Assembly: GCA_002840565.1 (NCBI GenBank)
Contig: PHBK01000001.1
Coordinates: 248,001 to 312,000, forward strand
DNA length: 64,000 bases
DNA from: Deltaproteobacteria bacterium HGW-Deltaproteobacteria-12
Lineage (GTDB): Bacteria; Desulfobacterota; Syntrophia; Syntrophales; Smithellaceae
Direction of reading: 5' to 3'
Shown here one piece after another: positions 9,106 to 17,874 of the stretch (positions are counted from its first letter, which is position 1; each line of letters opens with the position of its first letter). The position numbers and the translations under genes are program-made. The notes under the pieces were generated by a model. That model saw only the letters and a list, made by a program, of their open reading frames with translations, was not told the DNA's origin and did no database searches.

Positions 9106-10482
9106 ATGATGATCAAGCTTTATTTGCTGATTTCGAATTATTTCTCCCGTCATCTTACTCCCACGAGAATTTTTGTCTTCAGTTTTGCGGCCTTCATAAT
9201 GCTGGGAGCGTTATGCTTGTGGATGCCTTTTTCCGCAGCGCAACGTGATCTGAAATTTGTGGATGCGCTCTTCACCGCCACATCCGCTGTTTGTGTTACG
9301 GGACTCAGTCCCCTCGATGTGGGAACAGAATTGTCCCTGGCCGGACAACTGATTACAATGGTGCTTTTTCAGGTAGGCGGGTTGGGAATCATTACATTTT
9401 CGATCATCCTGTTTGCTGTGATGGGACGCGGTATATCATTCAAGGGACGGGAGATTGCCCAATCCATATTTTTGCATACACCGCGGCATGATTTTTATGT
9501 GATTCTAAAAAAAGTTATCCTTTATTCTTTTGTAATCGAAGCAAGCGGAGCAATTCTGCTTTTCTTGCGTTTTGTTCAGGATTTTCCGGCGGGCAAAGCT
9601 TTTTATTATGCGATTTTCAACGCTGTTTCCGCCTTTAATAATGCCGGTTTTTCTCTTTTCTCCGACAATTTGATGTCCTACCAGAGTGATATTACTGTAA
9701 ATCTTACCGTCATGGGACTTATTATTCTGGGCGGTATCGGTTTTATTGTGCAGCATGAAGTGCTGGCCAGATTGCGCGGGCAGGAAAAACGATTCTCACT
9801 GCATACGAAGATCGTTTTAGTAACGACAGCTGCATTAATTGTCGTTGGTGCCGTGTGCTTCTATTTTATGGAGATGAACAATGTCTTAAAAGGAGCTGCT
9901 TTTAAAACGGCGCTTTTATCTTCCCTTTTTCAATCAGTTACTCCGCGGACGGCCGGATTCAATACGGTTGATATCGGCGCTTTGACCAACTCCACACTTC
10001 TGATAATTATGATTTTGATGTTTATCGGTGCTTCGCCGGGATCAACGGGTGGCGGTATTAAAACAACGAGTTTCAGTCTGCTGTTACTGTTTATTTACAA
10101 CCGCATTAAGGGGAATGCCAATGTTAATATTGGTAATCGCACAATCCCGCCGGAGTTAGTCGAAAAAACCATTTACATCATTTTTGCTTCGGCTTTTTGC
10201 GTTTGTCTGATAACTTCAATCCTGCTTCTTTTCGGTGACAGCTCCGTTTCACCTTCGGCAAACCGCGCGCAGTTTGTTGAATATTTATTTGAAACTGTTT
10301 CCGCTTTCGGCACAGTGGGACTATCGATGAACCTAACACCGAAGCTAAGTGATGTTCAAAAATATGCCATTATCTTTATGATGTTTGCCGGACGGGTAGG
10401 GCCGCTGACACTGGCTTTTGCCTTGTACTCCTCGCGGAGGAAGGGTTTGACTTATGCAGAAGAAACGGTGATGGTGGGTTAG
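9106..10482 (+). CDS. trkH: TrkH-family potassium uptake protein, membrane subunit
   Basis: A 458-residue K+ channel-like transporter with four repeated membrane-pore-membrane units. The four selectivity-filter glycines are visible in order: SAVCVTGLSPLD, SAFNNAGFSLFSD, TPRTAGFNTVDIG and SAFGTVGLSMNLTP. It works with the adjacent NAD-binding TrkA subunit, 16 bp downstream, so both are expected on one transcript. The length is nearer to the KtrB/short TrkH type than to the 483-residue E. coli protein. Confidence 0.95.
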   Translation: MMIKLYLLISNYFSRHLTPTRIFVFSFAAFIMLGALCLWMPFSAAQRDLKFVDALFTATSAVCVTGLSPLDVGTELSLAGQLITMVLFQVGGLGIITFSIILFAVMGRGISFKGREIAQSIFLHTPRHDFYVILKKVILYSFVIEASGAILLFLRFVQDFPAGKAFYYAIFNAVSAFNNAGFSLFSDNLMSYQSDITVNLTVMGLIILGGIGFIVQHEVLARLRGQEKRFSLHTKIVLVTTAALIVVGAVCFYFMEMNNVLKGAAFKTALLSSLFQSVTPRTAGFNTVDIGALTNSTLLIIMILMFIGASPGSTGGGIKTTSFSLLLLFIYNRIKGNANVNIGNRTIPPELVEKTIYIIFASAFCVCLITSILLLFGDSSVSPSANRAQFVEYLFETVSAFGTVGLSMNLTPKLSDVQKYAIIFMMFAGRVGPLTLAFALYSSRRKGLTYAEETVMVG

Positions 10483-10498
10483 TTAAAAGGAGGAAACG

Positions 10499-11146
10499 AT
10501 GAGAAGAGCCGTTGTAATAGGATTGGGAATATTTGGTTATCATATCGCCCGTACTTTGTTTGAAAACGGGTTTGAAGTAGTCGCCATTGATAAAAATAAG
10601 GAAGCCGTGCAAAGAATACGGGATTATTCGAGCAAGGCAGTTCTCGCCGACGGCACGGATAAAGAGGTAATGGAAGAAATAGGCATTCATGATGACGATA
10701 TTGCCATAATTTCCTTTGGTGAAGATTTGGCGGCCAGCACTCTAATAACGCTGCATTTGCGGCAACAGAAAGTTAAGAATATTATTGTCAAAGCTCCTAA
10801 TGAAGAGCACAAGTTGATATTGGAAAAAGTAGGAGCAACAGATGTTATTATTCCGGAGATGGATGTCGCCAAGAAAATTGCGAAGAGCCTGATTTCGCCT
10901 AATGTCCTGGATTATATACCGCTTTCCGAAGACTATATAATTTCGGAAATTGCGCCGCCCAATAGTTTTTTAGGCAAAACAATTCGGGAGTTGGGACTTC
11001 GTGCCAAATACCATATCGAAGTAATTGCCGTACGCGATGTTATCTCCGACAGCGTCCAAATGGTGCCTCAGGCCGATTTTGTTATTAAAGACGGTGAAGT
11101 CCTGGTCGTTATCGGGAAAGAGGTGGACATCCGGAAAATAAAATAA
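10499..11146 (+). CDS. trkA: TrkA/KtrA-type potassium uptake regulatory subunit
   Basis: A 215-residue cytoplasmic gating subunit of the Trk/Ktr potassium system. The N-terminal RCK domain has the dinucleotide-binding motif VIGLGIFGYHIARTL and an acidic strand end (VVAIDKNKEA). The C-terminal TrkA_C domain follows (about residues 135-215, PPNSFLGKTIRELGLRAKYH). A strong AAAGGAGG precedes the ATG. The single-RCK length matches KtrA-like proteins. It is paired with trkH. Confidence 0.95.
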   Translation: MRRAVVIGLGIFGYHIARTLFENGFEVVAIDKNKEAVQRIRDYSSKAVLADGTDKEVMEEIGIHDDDIAIISFGEDLAASTLITLHLRQQKVKNIIVKAPNEEHKLILEKVGATDVIIPEMDVAKKIAKSLISPNVLDYIPLSEDYIISEIAPPNSFLGKTIRELGLRAKYHIEVIAVRDVISDSVQMVPQADFVIKDGEVLVVIGKEVDIRKIK

Positions 11147-11205
11147 TTATTTGGAATTGATTTTGAAGTCTTCTTTGCCGGAATCTTGTTTAATAGCTGT
11201 TAGAG

Positions 11206-11496
11206 CTAGTTTTTCGTATCCTTTAGTTTATCCAATTCTTCTTTGTAGCGTTCTGCCCGGGCTTTTTCCACTTCAATTTCCTCTTTAGCCTTTTCCAGTT
11301 TTTCGTCCTGCCGGTGCCTTTCTTCGCGCACTTTATCCTGTATTTCATCGATTCCCACATAAACAGCCAGGGCACCACCCAGGAACAGGCTGATCGGAAA
11401 TGCTCCCCGGATAATAATCATAAAATCCGCCCACCAGAAGATCAGGCTGATCAATCCCAGAACAGCAAATATGACTCCTCCAATTAATAAAGACAT
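11206..11496 (-). CDS. Small membrane protein with C-terminal coiled coil
   Basis: A 96-residue protein of unknown function. Two hydrophobic segments (about residues 3-24 and 28-50) are followed by a highly charged, heptad-like helix to the C-terminus (KVREERHRQDEKLEKAKEEI and onward). The frame is open further upstream to 11565, but the ATG at 11496 has a good GGAGG (11503-11507 in the complement) at 6-nt spacing and is preferred. It is convergent with trkA and divergent from hisI. Confidence 0.7.
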   Translation of the reverse strand: MSLLIGGVIFAVLGLISLIFWWADFMIIIRGAFPISLFLGGALAVYVGIDEIQDKVREERHRQDEKLEKAKEEIEVEKARAERYKEELDKLKDTKN

Positions 11497-11695
11497 AATC
11501 GACCTCCTGAATAAATAAAAATCGGTTAGAATATGATAATATTGTATTAATTTGATTTTTATCACGAAAGGTGTGTTTAGGCAAGTTGGAAATGGCTGAT
11601 TATCAGGACGCAGAAATAAAAATATTCCTTGATTTAAAAGAAGTCATCAATTAAACATTAAAACTTAACTAAATCCCAATATATTAAGGATAAAA

Positions 11696-12070
11696 ATGAT
11701 CAAGCCCAATTTTGCTAAAGGCGACGGACTTATCCCGGTTATTGCTCAAGATGCTGATACTAAAGAAGTTCTAATGCTGGCATACATGAACGAGCAGGCT
11801 TGGGAGGCCACCGTGCAAACAGGTAAAGCTACTTACTGGAGCAGGTCCCGTAATTCTCTGTGGTTAAAGGGTGAAACGTCGGGGCACGTGCAGTTGGTAA
11901 AAGATATCTTTATTGATTGTGATGATGACACGATTTTGTTGATGGTCTCGCAAATAGGAGAAGCAGCTTGTCACACCGGGTATAGATCCTGTTTTTACCG
12001 GAAATTAAAAGACGGCGATTGTGTTGTGGTTGGACAAAAGATTTTTAATCCCCAGGAAGTGTATAAATGA
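11696..12070 (+). CDS. hisI: Phosphoribosyl-AMP cyclohydrolase
   Basis: A 124-residue stand-alone HisI that opens the adenine ring of phosphoribosyl-AMP, the third step of histidine synthesis. Family motifs are [33 protein letters not shown], the metal-binding DCDDDTILL, and the zinc cysteines around [12 protein letters not shown]. There is no fused HisE domain. Its stop overlaps the hisG start by 4 nt (ATGA), so the genes are translationally coupled. It is the first gene of a his cluster. Confidence 0.96.
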   Translation: MIKPNFAKGDGLIPVIAQDADTKEVLMLAYMNEQAWEATVQTGKATYWSRSRNSLWLKGETSGHVQLVKDIFIDCDDDTILLMVSQIGEAACHTGYRSCFYRKLKDGDCVVVGQKIFNPQEVYK

Positions 12071-12939
12071 ATGTTTTGAAAATAGGTATTCCCAAAGGAA
12101 GCCTGGAAACTAATACCGTAGATCTGTTTAAAAGGGCCGGCTGGCGTATTTCTTATGACAGCCGCAGTTATTTCCCTGATATTGACGATCCGGAAATAAC
12201 CTGTTCGCTGGTGCGGGCGCAGGAAATGTCGCGCTATGTTGAAGACGGCCACCTTGATATGGGTCTTACCGGAATCGACTGGATTCTGGAAAATTCATCC
12301 GATGTTGTTGCCGTTCAGGATTTGGTTTATTCCAAAGTATCGACACGCCAGGCACGCTGGGTGCTGGTTGTGCGCGATGATTCTCCATACAGATCAATCG
12401 AAGATATGGAAGGGAAGAGAATATCAACTGAACTGGTAAATTTTACAAAAAAATATTTTGCCGATAGAAATATCAATGTTCATGTAGAATTTTCCTGGGG
12501 GGCAACGGAAGCCAAGGTAGTGGAGGGATTGGTTGACGCCGTTGTGGAAGTCACGGAAACAGGCTCCACGATTCGCGCGAATAAATTGCGGATTATTCAC
12601 GACTTAATGAAAACAAATACGCAGTTAATCGCCAACCGGGCTGCCTGGAATGACCCCTGGAAGCGTAAGAAAATCGAGCAGATAAGAACGCTACTGATGG
12701 GTTCTTTGCTGGCAATGGGTAAAGTTGGTCTCAAAATGAATGTTGCCAAAGAAAATTTGGCAAGAGTAATGTCGCTGCTTCCCTCGCTCAAGGAGCCGAC
12801 CGTTTCCAATTTATTTTCGGGGGAATGGTTTGCAATAGAGACGGTAGCTGATGCGGAAGTTGTCCGGGATTTAATTCCGGTGCTTTTAGAAGCAGGTGCC
12901 GAAGGCATAATCGAATATCCCCTGAACAAAGTTATTTAA
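12067..12939 (+). CDS. hisG: ATP phosphoribosyltransferase, long form
   Basis: A 290-residue HisG that joins ATP and PRPP, the committed step of histidine synthesis. It has [20 protein letters not shown] at the N-terminus, [13 protein letters not shown], and the PRPP-loop region [19 protein letters not shown]. The length includes the C-terminal regulatory domain, so it should be feedback-inhibited by histidine and should not need HisZ. It overlaps hisI by 4 nt and is followed after 15 nt by hisB. Confidence 0.97.
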   Translation: MNVLKIGIPKGSLETNTVDLFKRAGWRISYDSRSYFPDIDDPEITCSLVRAQEMSRYVEDGHLDMGLTGIDWILENSSDVVAVQDLVYSKVSTRQARWVLVVRDDSPYRSIEDMEGKRISTELVNFTKKYFADRNINVHVEFSWGATEAKVVEGLVDAVVEVTETGSTIRANKLRIIHDLMKTNTQLIANRAAWNDPWKRKKIEQIRTLLMGSLLAMGKVGLKMNVAKENLARVMSLLPSLKEPTVSNLFSGEWFAIETVADAEVVRDLIPVLLEAGAEGIIEYPLNKVI

Positions 12940-12954
12940 TTAAGGGAGACATCC

Positions 12955-13542
12955 ATGGCTAGAAAAGCGAAGATCGTCCGCAAAACGAGAGAAACAGACA
13001 TTACGCTCGAAATTGATTTAGATAATACTGCAGCGAGTAAAATTGCCACATCAATCCCCTTTCTTGACCATATGCTCGAGCTTTTCGCCCGGCACGGCTT
13101 TGTAAAGCTTTTTGTCCAAAGCAAGGGCGATACCCAAATTGATGATCACCATCTGGTGGAAGACCTGGGGATATGTCTGGGTATGGCTGTAGGTCAAGCC
13201 CTGGGGGATAAAATCGGTATTAACCGCTATGGGACGGCATCCGTGCCGATGGATGAATGTCTGTGCCGGGTGGATCTGGATATTTCCGGCAGGCCGTATC
13301 TAATTTACCGGGTTAAGTTTGAGCGCCGGAAGATCGGAGGTTTTGATCCGGCTCTGGTTAAAGAATTTTTTAAGGCCTTTACCGATCATAGCGGAATAAC
13401 TTTACATATCAATATGGCCTATGGAAGCAACAGTCACCATATTATTGAAGCTGTTTTTAAAGCATTTGCCCGCGCGTTGAGAGATGCTGTCACCATAAAT
13501 AAAAAAATTCAGGGAGTGCTTTCGACGAAAGGGAGTCTCTAA
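12955..13542 (+). CDS. hisB: Imidazoleglycerol-phosphate dehydratase
   Basis: A 195-residue monofunctional HisB that removes water from imidazole glycerol phosphate. The duplicated metal-binding motifs are present: FLDHMLELFARHG with DDHHLVEDLGICLG, and the second half with SNSHHIIEAVFKAFARAL. It lacks the N-terminal histidinol-phosphatase domain of the enteric protein. A GGGAG precedes the ATG. It lies in the his operon, immediately upstream of a lipoprotein gene. Confidence 0.97.
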   Translation: MARKAKIVRKTRETDITLEIDLDNTAASKIATSIPFLDHMLELFARHGFVKLFVQSKGDTQIDDHHLVEDLGICLGMAVGQALGDKIGINRYGTASVPMDECLCRVDLDISGRPYLIYRVKFERRKIGGFDPALVKEFFKAFTDHSGITLHINMAYGSNSHHIIEAVFKAFARALRDAVTINKKIQGVLSTKGSL

Positions 13543-13559
13543 AAAGGAAGGTTGAAGCA

Positions 13560-14246
13560 TTGCATAATCCTTTCCGGGAAAGAAATGGTTGTATTTTAGC
13601 TTTGGTGCTGGTTTTGCTCCTGATTCCGGTCATGGCATCCTGCGGTTCAGAAAAGGAAGCTGATCGAACCAGGCCTCCGCTGCGCATGGCCGTAATTCCT
13701 TTTCAGGCAATCCCGCCCCATGAGCAGTCAGGCAACAGCGCCATTTGCCCGCTTTGCGGTGCAGTTTACTTTGGCGGAAGTATTGCCGAGGGCGGAGAAA
13801 AAGTTGTTGAAGAATTATTACTGGAAAAGTTGAAAAACTTAAAAGAAATGGAATTAATTCCGCAGGAAAAAGTGGAAGGTATTTATAAACGCATCAGCGC
13901 TGAATCGCTGAAGATACCTGTATTGGATATTGTTAAAAAGACTGGCCTGGAATTGGATGCCGGGTTAATCGCTGTGGGCTACGTTTTCCGGTATATGGAA
14001 AGGATCGGATATGATTACTCAGCCGAAAAATCAGCCTCGGTGGCTTTTGAAATCAATTTTGTCAATCCTAAAGACGGCAGTATAATATGGCGGGGTGTTT
14101 TCGATAAAACACAGAAATCATTAATGGAGGATGTTTTCCAGATAGCTTCTTTTTATAAGGGGAAGGGCAAATGGCTGACTGCCCGTGAGCTGACAAAACA
14201 GGGTATGAATGAGGCTTTTAAAACATTCTCCGGATTCGAACACTAA
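13560..14246 (+). CDS. Predicted lipoprotein in the his operon
   Basis: A 228-residue protein with a signal peptide (hydrophobic ILALVLVLLLIPVM) ending in a lipobox MASCG, so it should be lipid-anchored. The mature part starts with LRMAVIPFQAIPP, contains a CPLCG motif near residue 60, and repeats the fold seen in CsgG/PEGA-like putative lipoproteins (VVEELLLEKL, LDAGLIAVGYVFRYMER, GSIIWRGVFD). The TTG start at 13560 has AAGGAAGG upstream. It sits between hisB and hisA in the same orientation, although nothing links it to histidine synthesis. The function is unknown. Confidence 0.75.
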   Translation: MHNPFRERNGCILALVLVLLLIPVMASCGSEKEADRTRPPLRMAVIPFQAIPPHEQSGNSAICPLCGAVYFGGSIAEGGEKVVEELLLEKLKNLKEMELIPQEKVEGIYKRISAESLKIPVLDIVKKTGLELDAGLIAVGYVFRYMERIGYDYSAEKSASVAFEINFVNPKDGSIIWRGVFDKTQKSLMEDVFQIASFYKGKGKWLTARELTKQGMNEAFKTFSGFEH

Positions 14247-14279
14247 TAATATTACCTATCATTCTGAATATTTTATCTA

Positions 14280-14308
14280 CCGGAATTAATCATAAATCAA
14301 AATTCCGG
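14280..14308. other. Short hairpin between lipoprotein gene and hisA
   Basis: CCGGAATT (14280-14287) pairs with AATTCCGG (14301-14308) across a 13-nt loop. There is no clear T run after it. It could weaken read-through into hisA, or it may be meaningless. Confidence 0.3.
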
Positions 14309-14333
14309 AATTATTTCTATACGGAGCTTTATT

Positions 14334-15059
14334 TTGGTCATTATTCCGGCAATTGATATTAAAGATGGTAAATGCGTACGGCTGGCTCAGGGTGATTTTG
14401 ACCGCGCGACGGTATATGCCGAAAATCCGGTCGACATGGCAATCCTTTGGGCGCAGCAGGGCGCGGAGCGTATTCATGTAGTCGATCTTGATGGTTCTGT
14501 CGCCGGAGAACCCCGCAACTCCGGAAAGATTCTGGAAATAAGCAGACAAGTGCAGGTTCCGATTCAGGTAGGCGGCGGTATTCGAAGCAGAGAGACAATT
14601 GATTATTATTTAAGCCATGGCGTAGCGAGCGTTATTCTGGGTACGTCTGCCCTGAAGAATGAACAGCTTGTTCGCGACGCGGGCAGTGATTATCCGGGAA
14701 AAATAATTTTAGGCATTGATGCTCTCGAAGGTAAAGTAGCTATTCGCGGCTGGACGCAGAAAACAGAGGAGACTGCTATTGATCTGGCGCGGCATTATGA
14801 AGGCTGCGGCCTCAAGGCAATTGTTTACACCGATATTAAACGCGACGGCATGGAAACAGGTGTTAATATTGAAGCAACCTGCGAATTGGCCAGAGAAGTG
14901 AGCATACCGGTTATTGCCTCCGGCGGCGTCGCGGGGATTGCTGATATAGAAAAGCTAATGGCCATTCCGGAATTTCCCGTTTACGGTGTTATTATCGGCC
15001 GTGCGCTTTATACGGGAGCGATTGCGCTGGAAGAGGCGATTCGAAAAAGCCGTTGTTAA
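14334..15059 (+). CDS. hisA: ProFAR isomerase (phosphoribosylformimino-5-aminoimidazole carboxamide ribotide isomerase)
   Basis: A 241-residue TIM-barrel enzyme of histidine synthesis. The acid/base aspartates are seen in PAIDIKDGKCVRLAQGD and YTDIKRDGMETGVN. The phosphate-binding glycines are in QVGGGIRS and IASGGVAG. It starts at a TTG (14334) after ACGGAGC. It closes the local his gene run. No hisH, hisF or hisD is seen here, so those lie elsewhere. Confidence 0.97.
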   Translation: MVIIPAIDIKDGKCVRLAQGDFDRATVYAENPVDMAILWAQQGAERIHVVDLDGSVAGEPRNSGKILEISRQVQVPIQVGGGIRSRETIDYYLSHGVASVILGTSALKNEQLVRDAGSDYPGKIILGIDALEGKVAIRGWTQKTEETAIDLARHYEGCGLKAIVYTDIKRDGMETGVNIEATCELAREVSIPVIASGGVAGIADIEKLMAIPEFPVYGVIIGRALYTGAIALEEAIRKSRC

Positions 15060-15096
15060 AAAAGAACCTGATCAAAACATTATTGCAAACGGCATA

Positions 15097-15146
15097 AGGA
15101 GCCGTAACGAAATAGATAAAAAACAGGATATTTCGTAACGGCTCCT
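15097..15146. repeat. Long near-perfect hairpin after hisA
   Basis: An 18-nt arm (15097-15114, AGGAGCCGTAACGAAATA) is the reverse complement of 15129-15146 with one mismatch, with a 14-nt loop. There is no T run, so it is not a standard intrinsic terminator. It may be an mRNA 3'-end stabiliser or a REP-like element. It occupies most of the hisA to HIT gap. Confidence 0.75.
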
Positions 15147-15192
15147 AAGCAGGAAAGATTTATAATTTTAAATATTTATGGAGATTATGATT

Positions 15193-15537
15193 ATGTCTGA
15201 CTGTTTGTTTTGTAAAATTGTCCGGGGGGAGATACCCTGCACCAAAGTTTATGAAGATGAAAGAGTATTAGCGTTTGACGACATTCATCCAATGGCCCCG
15301 GTGCATGTTGTCCTGGTTCCCAAAAGGCATTTTTCGACACTGTTGGAGGTCGATTCCCAAAACATTGCTATTGCCGGTGATTTAATTTCTGCTGCGCAAA
15401 AAATTGCTGAAATTAAAGGAATTGCCGCGAAAGGGTTTCGCACGGTAATTAACTGCAATGCCGAAGGAGGACAGGTGGTGTTTCATTTACATATGCATGT
15501 TCTTGGCGGCAGGATACTGCAGGACCAATTAGGTTAG
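15193..15537 (+). CDS. HIT-family (HINT-type) nucleotide-binding protein
   Basis: A protein of about 114 residues of the histidine-triad hydrolase family, HINT branch, which hydrolyses purine nucleoside phosphoramidates. It has the zinc-type motif CLFCKIVRGEIP at the N-terminus and the HIT motif HLHMHVLGG near the C-terminus. Two ATGs lie upstream in frame, but GGAG at 15181-15184 best serves the ATG at 15193. It is upstream of yqeY on the same strand. Confidence 0.92.
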   Translation: MSDCLFCKIVRGEIPCTKVYEDERVLAFDDIHPMAPVHVVLVPKRHFSTLLEVDSQNIAIAGDLISAAQKIAEIKGIAAKGFRTVINCNAEGGQVVFHLHMHVLGGRILQDQLG

Positions 15538-15559
15538 TTCGTACTGGAGGATGAGAGTT

Positions 15560-16003
15560 ATGGACATAAATGGAAAATTAAGCGCGGAAATGATTGCTGC
15601 TGCCAAAGCCAAAGATAAAGTCCGGCTTTCGGCGCTCCGGATGTTAAAAACGGCATTGCATAATAAGGAAATTGATTTGATGCGGCCGTTAAATGAAGCT
15701 GAAACATTGCAGGTGCTCTCGGCGATAGTCAAGCAAAGGAAAGATTCCATCGAGCAGTTCACCCAGGGCGGCAGAACTGACCTGGTGGAAAAGGAAACCG
15801 CCGAATTAAAAGTTATTCAGGATTTCCTGCCCGCCCAAATGTCGGATGAAGAGGTGGAAGCCATTATTAAAAAAACGATTGCGGAATGCGGCGCCGCATC
15901 AGTCAAGGATATGGGCAAGGTGATGAAATTACTGATGCCGCAATTGACGGGCAAAGCCGACGGCAAGACTGTTGGCGAAAAAGTTAAAGCGCTGTTGTCC
16001 TGA
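15560..16003 (+). CDS. yqeY: GatB/YqeY domain protein
   Basis: A protein of about 147 residues related to the C-terminal tRNA-binding domain of GatB. Typical motifs are MIAAAKAKDKVRLSALRMLK, LSAIVKQRKDSIEQF, and a C-terminal KVMKLLMPQLTGKADGKTV. The ATG at 15551 abuts the GGAGG, so the ATG nine bases later is preferred. The gene order yqeY-dnaG-rpoD is common in this part of the tree. The precise role is unknown but probably related to tRNA or translation. Confidence 0.88.
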   Translation: MDINGKLSAEMIAAAKAKDKVRLSALRMLKTALHNKEIDLMRPLNEAETLQVLSAIVKQRKDSIEQFTQGGRTDLVEKETAELKVIQDFLPAQMSDEEVEAIIKKTIAECGAASVKDMGKVMKLLMPQLTGKADGKTVGEKVKALLS

Positions 16004-16071
16004 AGTAAAGGGGGCTTTGCCGGCGAAAAAGGAAGCTGCATAAAAATTCAGAGCAGGTAATAATACTAAAA

Positions 16072-17835
16072 GTGCGTTTTGATAACGGTAAGATCGAAGA
16101 AATCAAAAGCAGGGCGGATATAGTCGAACTGGCGGCCGAATACCTGACTTTGAAAAAAGCCGGCCGGAATTATTTGGGACTGTGCCCTTTTCATCAGGAG
16201 AAAACTCCTTCTTTTACAGTCAACCGGGAAAAGCAGATATTCTATTGTTTTGGCTGCGGCGAGGGAGGCAATGTCATCACCTTCCTGATGAAAATTACCG
16301 GTAAAACATTTCCTGAAGCAATAAAAGATCTGGCTGATAAAACGGGGGTTATTTTACCGTCGCCGTTGACAACAAAAGAAGGACGCCAGAGCAATTCTTT
16401 ACGGGAAAGCATCACCGATTTAAATTTACGGGCAGCGCAGCAATACGCGCGCAATTTAAATTCCCCGGCAGGTAAAACAGCCCAGGACTATTTAAAGGCA
16501 AGGGGAATTACACAGGAGACAGTAAAACAATTTCGTTTGGGTTTTGCCCCGGACACGTGGCGTTCTTTAACGGATTACCTGGAAGAAAACGGTCTGTCCC
16601 TGAAAATGGCCGAGCAGGCAGGTCTGGTCATTGCCGGCAAAGAAGGCAGTTTCTACGACCGTTTTCGCGGAAGGCTTATTTTCCCCATTGAAAATGTTTC
16701 CGGCGAGATTGTTGCCTTCGGCGGCAGAATTTTGGATAAAGGTGAACCGAAGTATCTTAATTCGCCGGAGTCGCCCGTTTACATTAAAGGCAAAAATTTA
16801 TATGGCCTGAATAAGACCAGAGAGGAAATCCGCAAAAAAGGTTTTGCTCTGATCGTTGAAGGATATTTTGATTTGATTTCTCTGTGGAATGCAGGTATTG
16901 GCAATGTTGTTGCATCCCTGGGGACTGCCCTGACCAGAGAACATCTCGAATTATTGCGCCGGTATACGGTCGAAGTTGTTGCTCTTTTTGATCCGGATGA
17001 AGCAGGTAAAAAAGCATTGGACCGCAGCCTGGAGCTTTTTCTGGCTATGAATATGCGGGCTCGGGCACTGATTTTGCCGGGAGGTCTTGATCCCGATGAT
17101 TATGTGAAGAAATTCGGCCGGGAAAAACTTGCTGAGTTGATCGACAATGCTCAGCCGCTTAGTGATTATTATATTGAAAATGTTTTAGGCAGCGGTAAAA
17201 CCTTTGAAGATAAAAGAGAGATGGTTAAAACGGCCTTGGTATTTATAAATAAGATTGAAGACACCATAGAGAAAAATCTGTTTATTAAACGCATTGCCGA
17301 GAAGACGGGCATTGATCAGGGCATGTTGAAAAATGAAAGTCATAAAAGCGATACTTCTATAAAACCGAAGGCAGCAAATCCAAAGAAGCATCCGGTGTCT
17401 TCTATAGATCCGGTCGAGATAAACTTGATCCGTATTATGCTGGAGTATCCGCAAAAAACTGATCAGGTGGAAAACGACAATATTATGGATTTTTTTCTGC
17501 AACCACAATTGAAGGACTTGGGGAAGAAAATTATCGAGACCTATAAGCTTCTGGGGTTTGTTGATCTGGGTATAATTATCTCTGCAGATGAAGAGGCTCC
17601 ATTGCGTGAAAAAATATTTCACCTGATGATGGAGGCAATGCCCGCCGATGACGCAATGCTGGAGAAGATATTCAGCGATAATATAAGGCAGATCAAAAAA
17701 AAGTGGTATAAAGATCAGCATCGACAGATCAAATTTAAATTGGCACAGGCGCAGGAAAAAGGAAATCAGGAGCTTCTCAATAAGCTGGTACAGGAAAAAG
17801 AAAATTTGCTTATTCGAGAAAGAGAATTACATTAA
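16072..17835 (+). CDS. dnaG: DNA primase
   Basis: A 587-residue primase that lays RNA primers at the replication fork. The N-terminal CHC2-type zinc site is formed by C38, H41, C59 and C62. The TOPRIM core has the metal-binding glutamate near residue 263 (LIVEGYFDLI) and the aspartates in LFDPDEAGKKA near residue 307. The C-terminal DnaB-interacting part is less conserved. Translation starts at GTG 16072. It is upstream of rpoD with a short gap, the classic macromolecular-synthesis arrangement. Confidence 0.97.
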   Translation: MRFDNGKIEEIKSRADIVELAAEYLTLKKAGRNYLGLCPFHQEKTPSFTVNREKQIFYCFGCGEGGNVITFLMKITGKTFPEAIKDLADKTGVILPSPLTTKEGRQSNSLRESITDLNLRAAQQYARNLNSPAGKTAQDYLKARGITQETVKQFRLGFAPDTWRSLTDYLEENGLSLKMAEQAGLVIAGKEGSFYDRFRGRLIFPIENVSGEIVAFGGRILDKGEPKYLNSPESPVYIKGKNLYGLNKTREEIRKKGFALIVEGYFDLISLWNAGIGNVVASLGTALTREHLELLRRYTVEVVALFDPDEAGKKALDRSLELFLAMNMRARALILPGGLDPDDYVKKFGREKLAELIDNAQPLSDYYIENVLGSGKTFEDKREMVKTALVFINKIEDTIEKNLFIKRIAEKTGIDQGMLKNESHKSDTSIKPKAANPKKHPVSSIDPVEINLIRIMLEYPQKTDQVENDNIMDFFLQPQLKDLGKKIIETYKLLGFVDLGIIISADEEAPLREKIFHLMMEAMPADDAMLEKIFSDNIRQIKKKWYKDQHRQIKFKLAQAQEKGNQELLNKLVQEKENLLIRERELH

Positions 17836-17874
17836 CGCGATTGAGTTAATATATTATTATTTGGGAGATACCGA

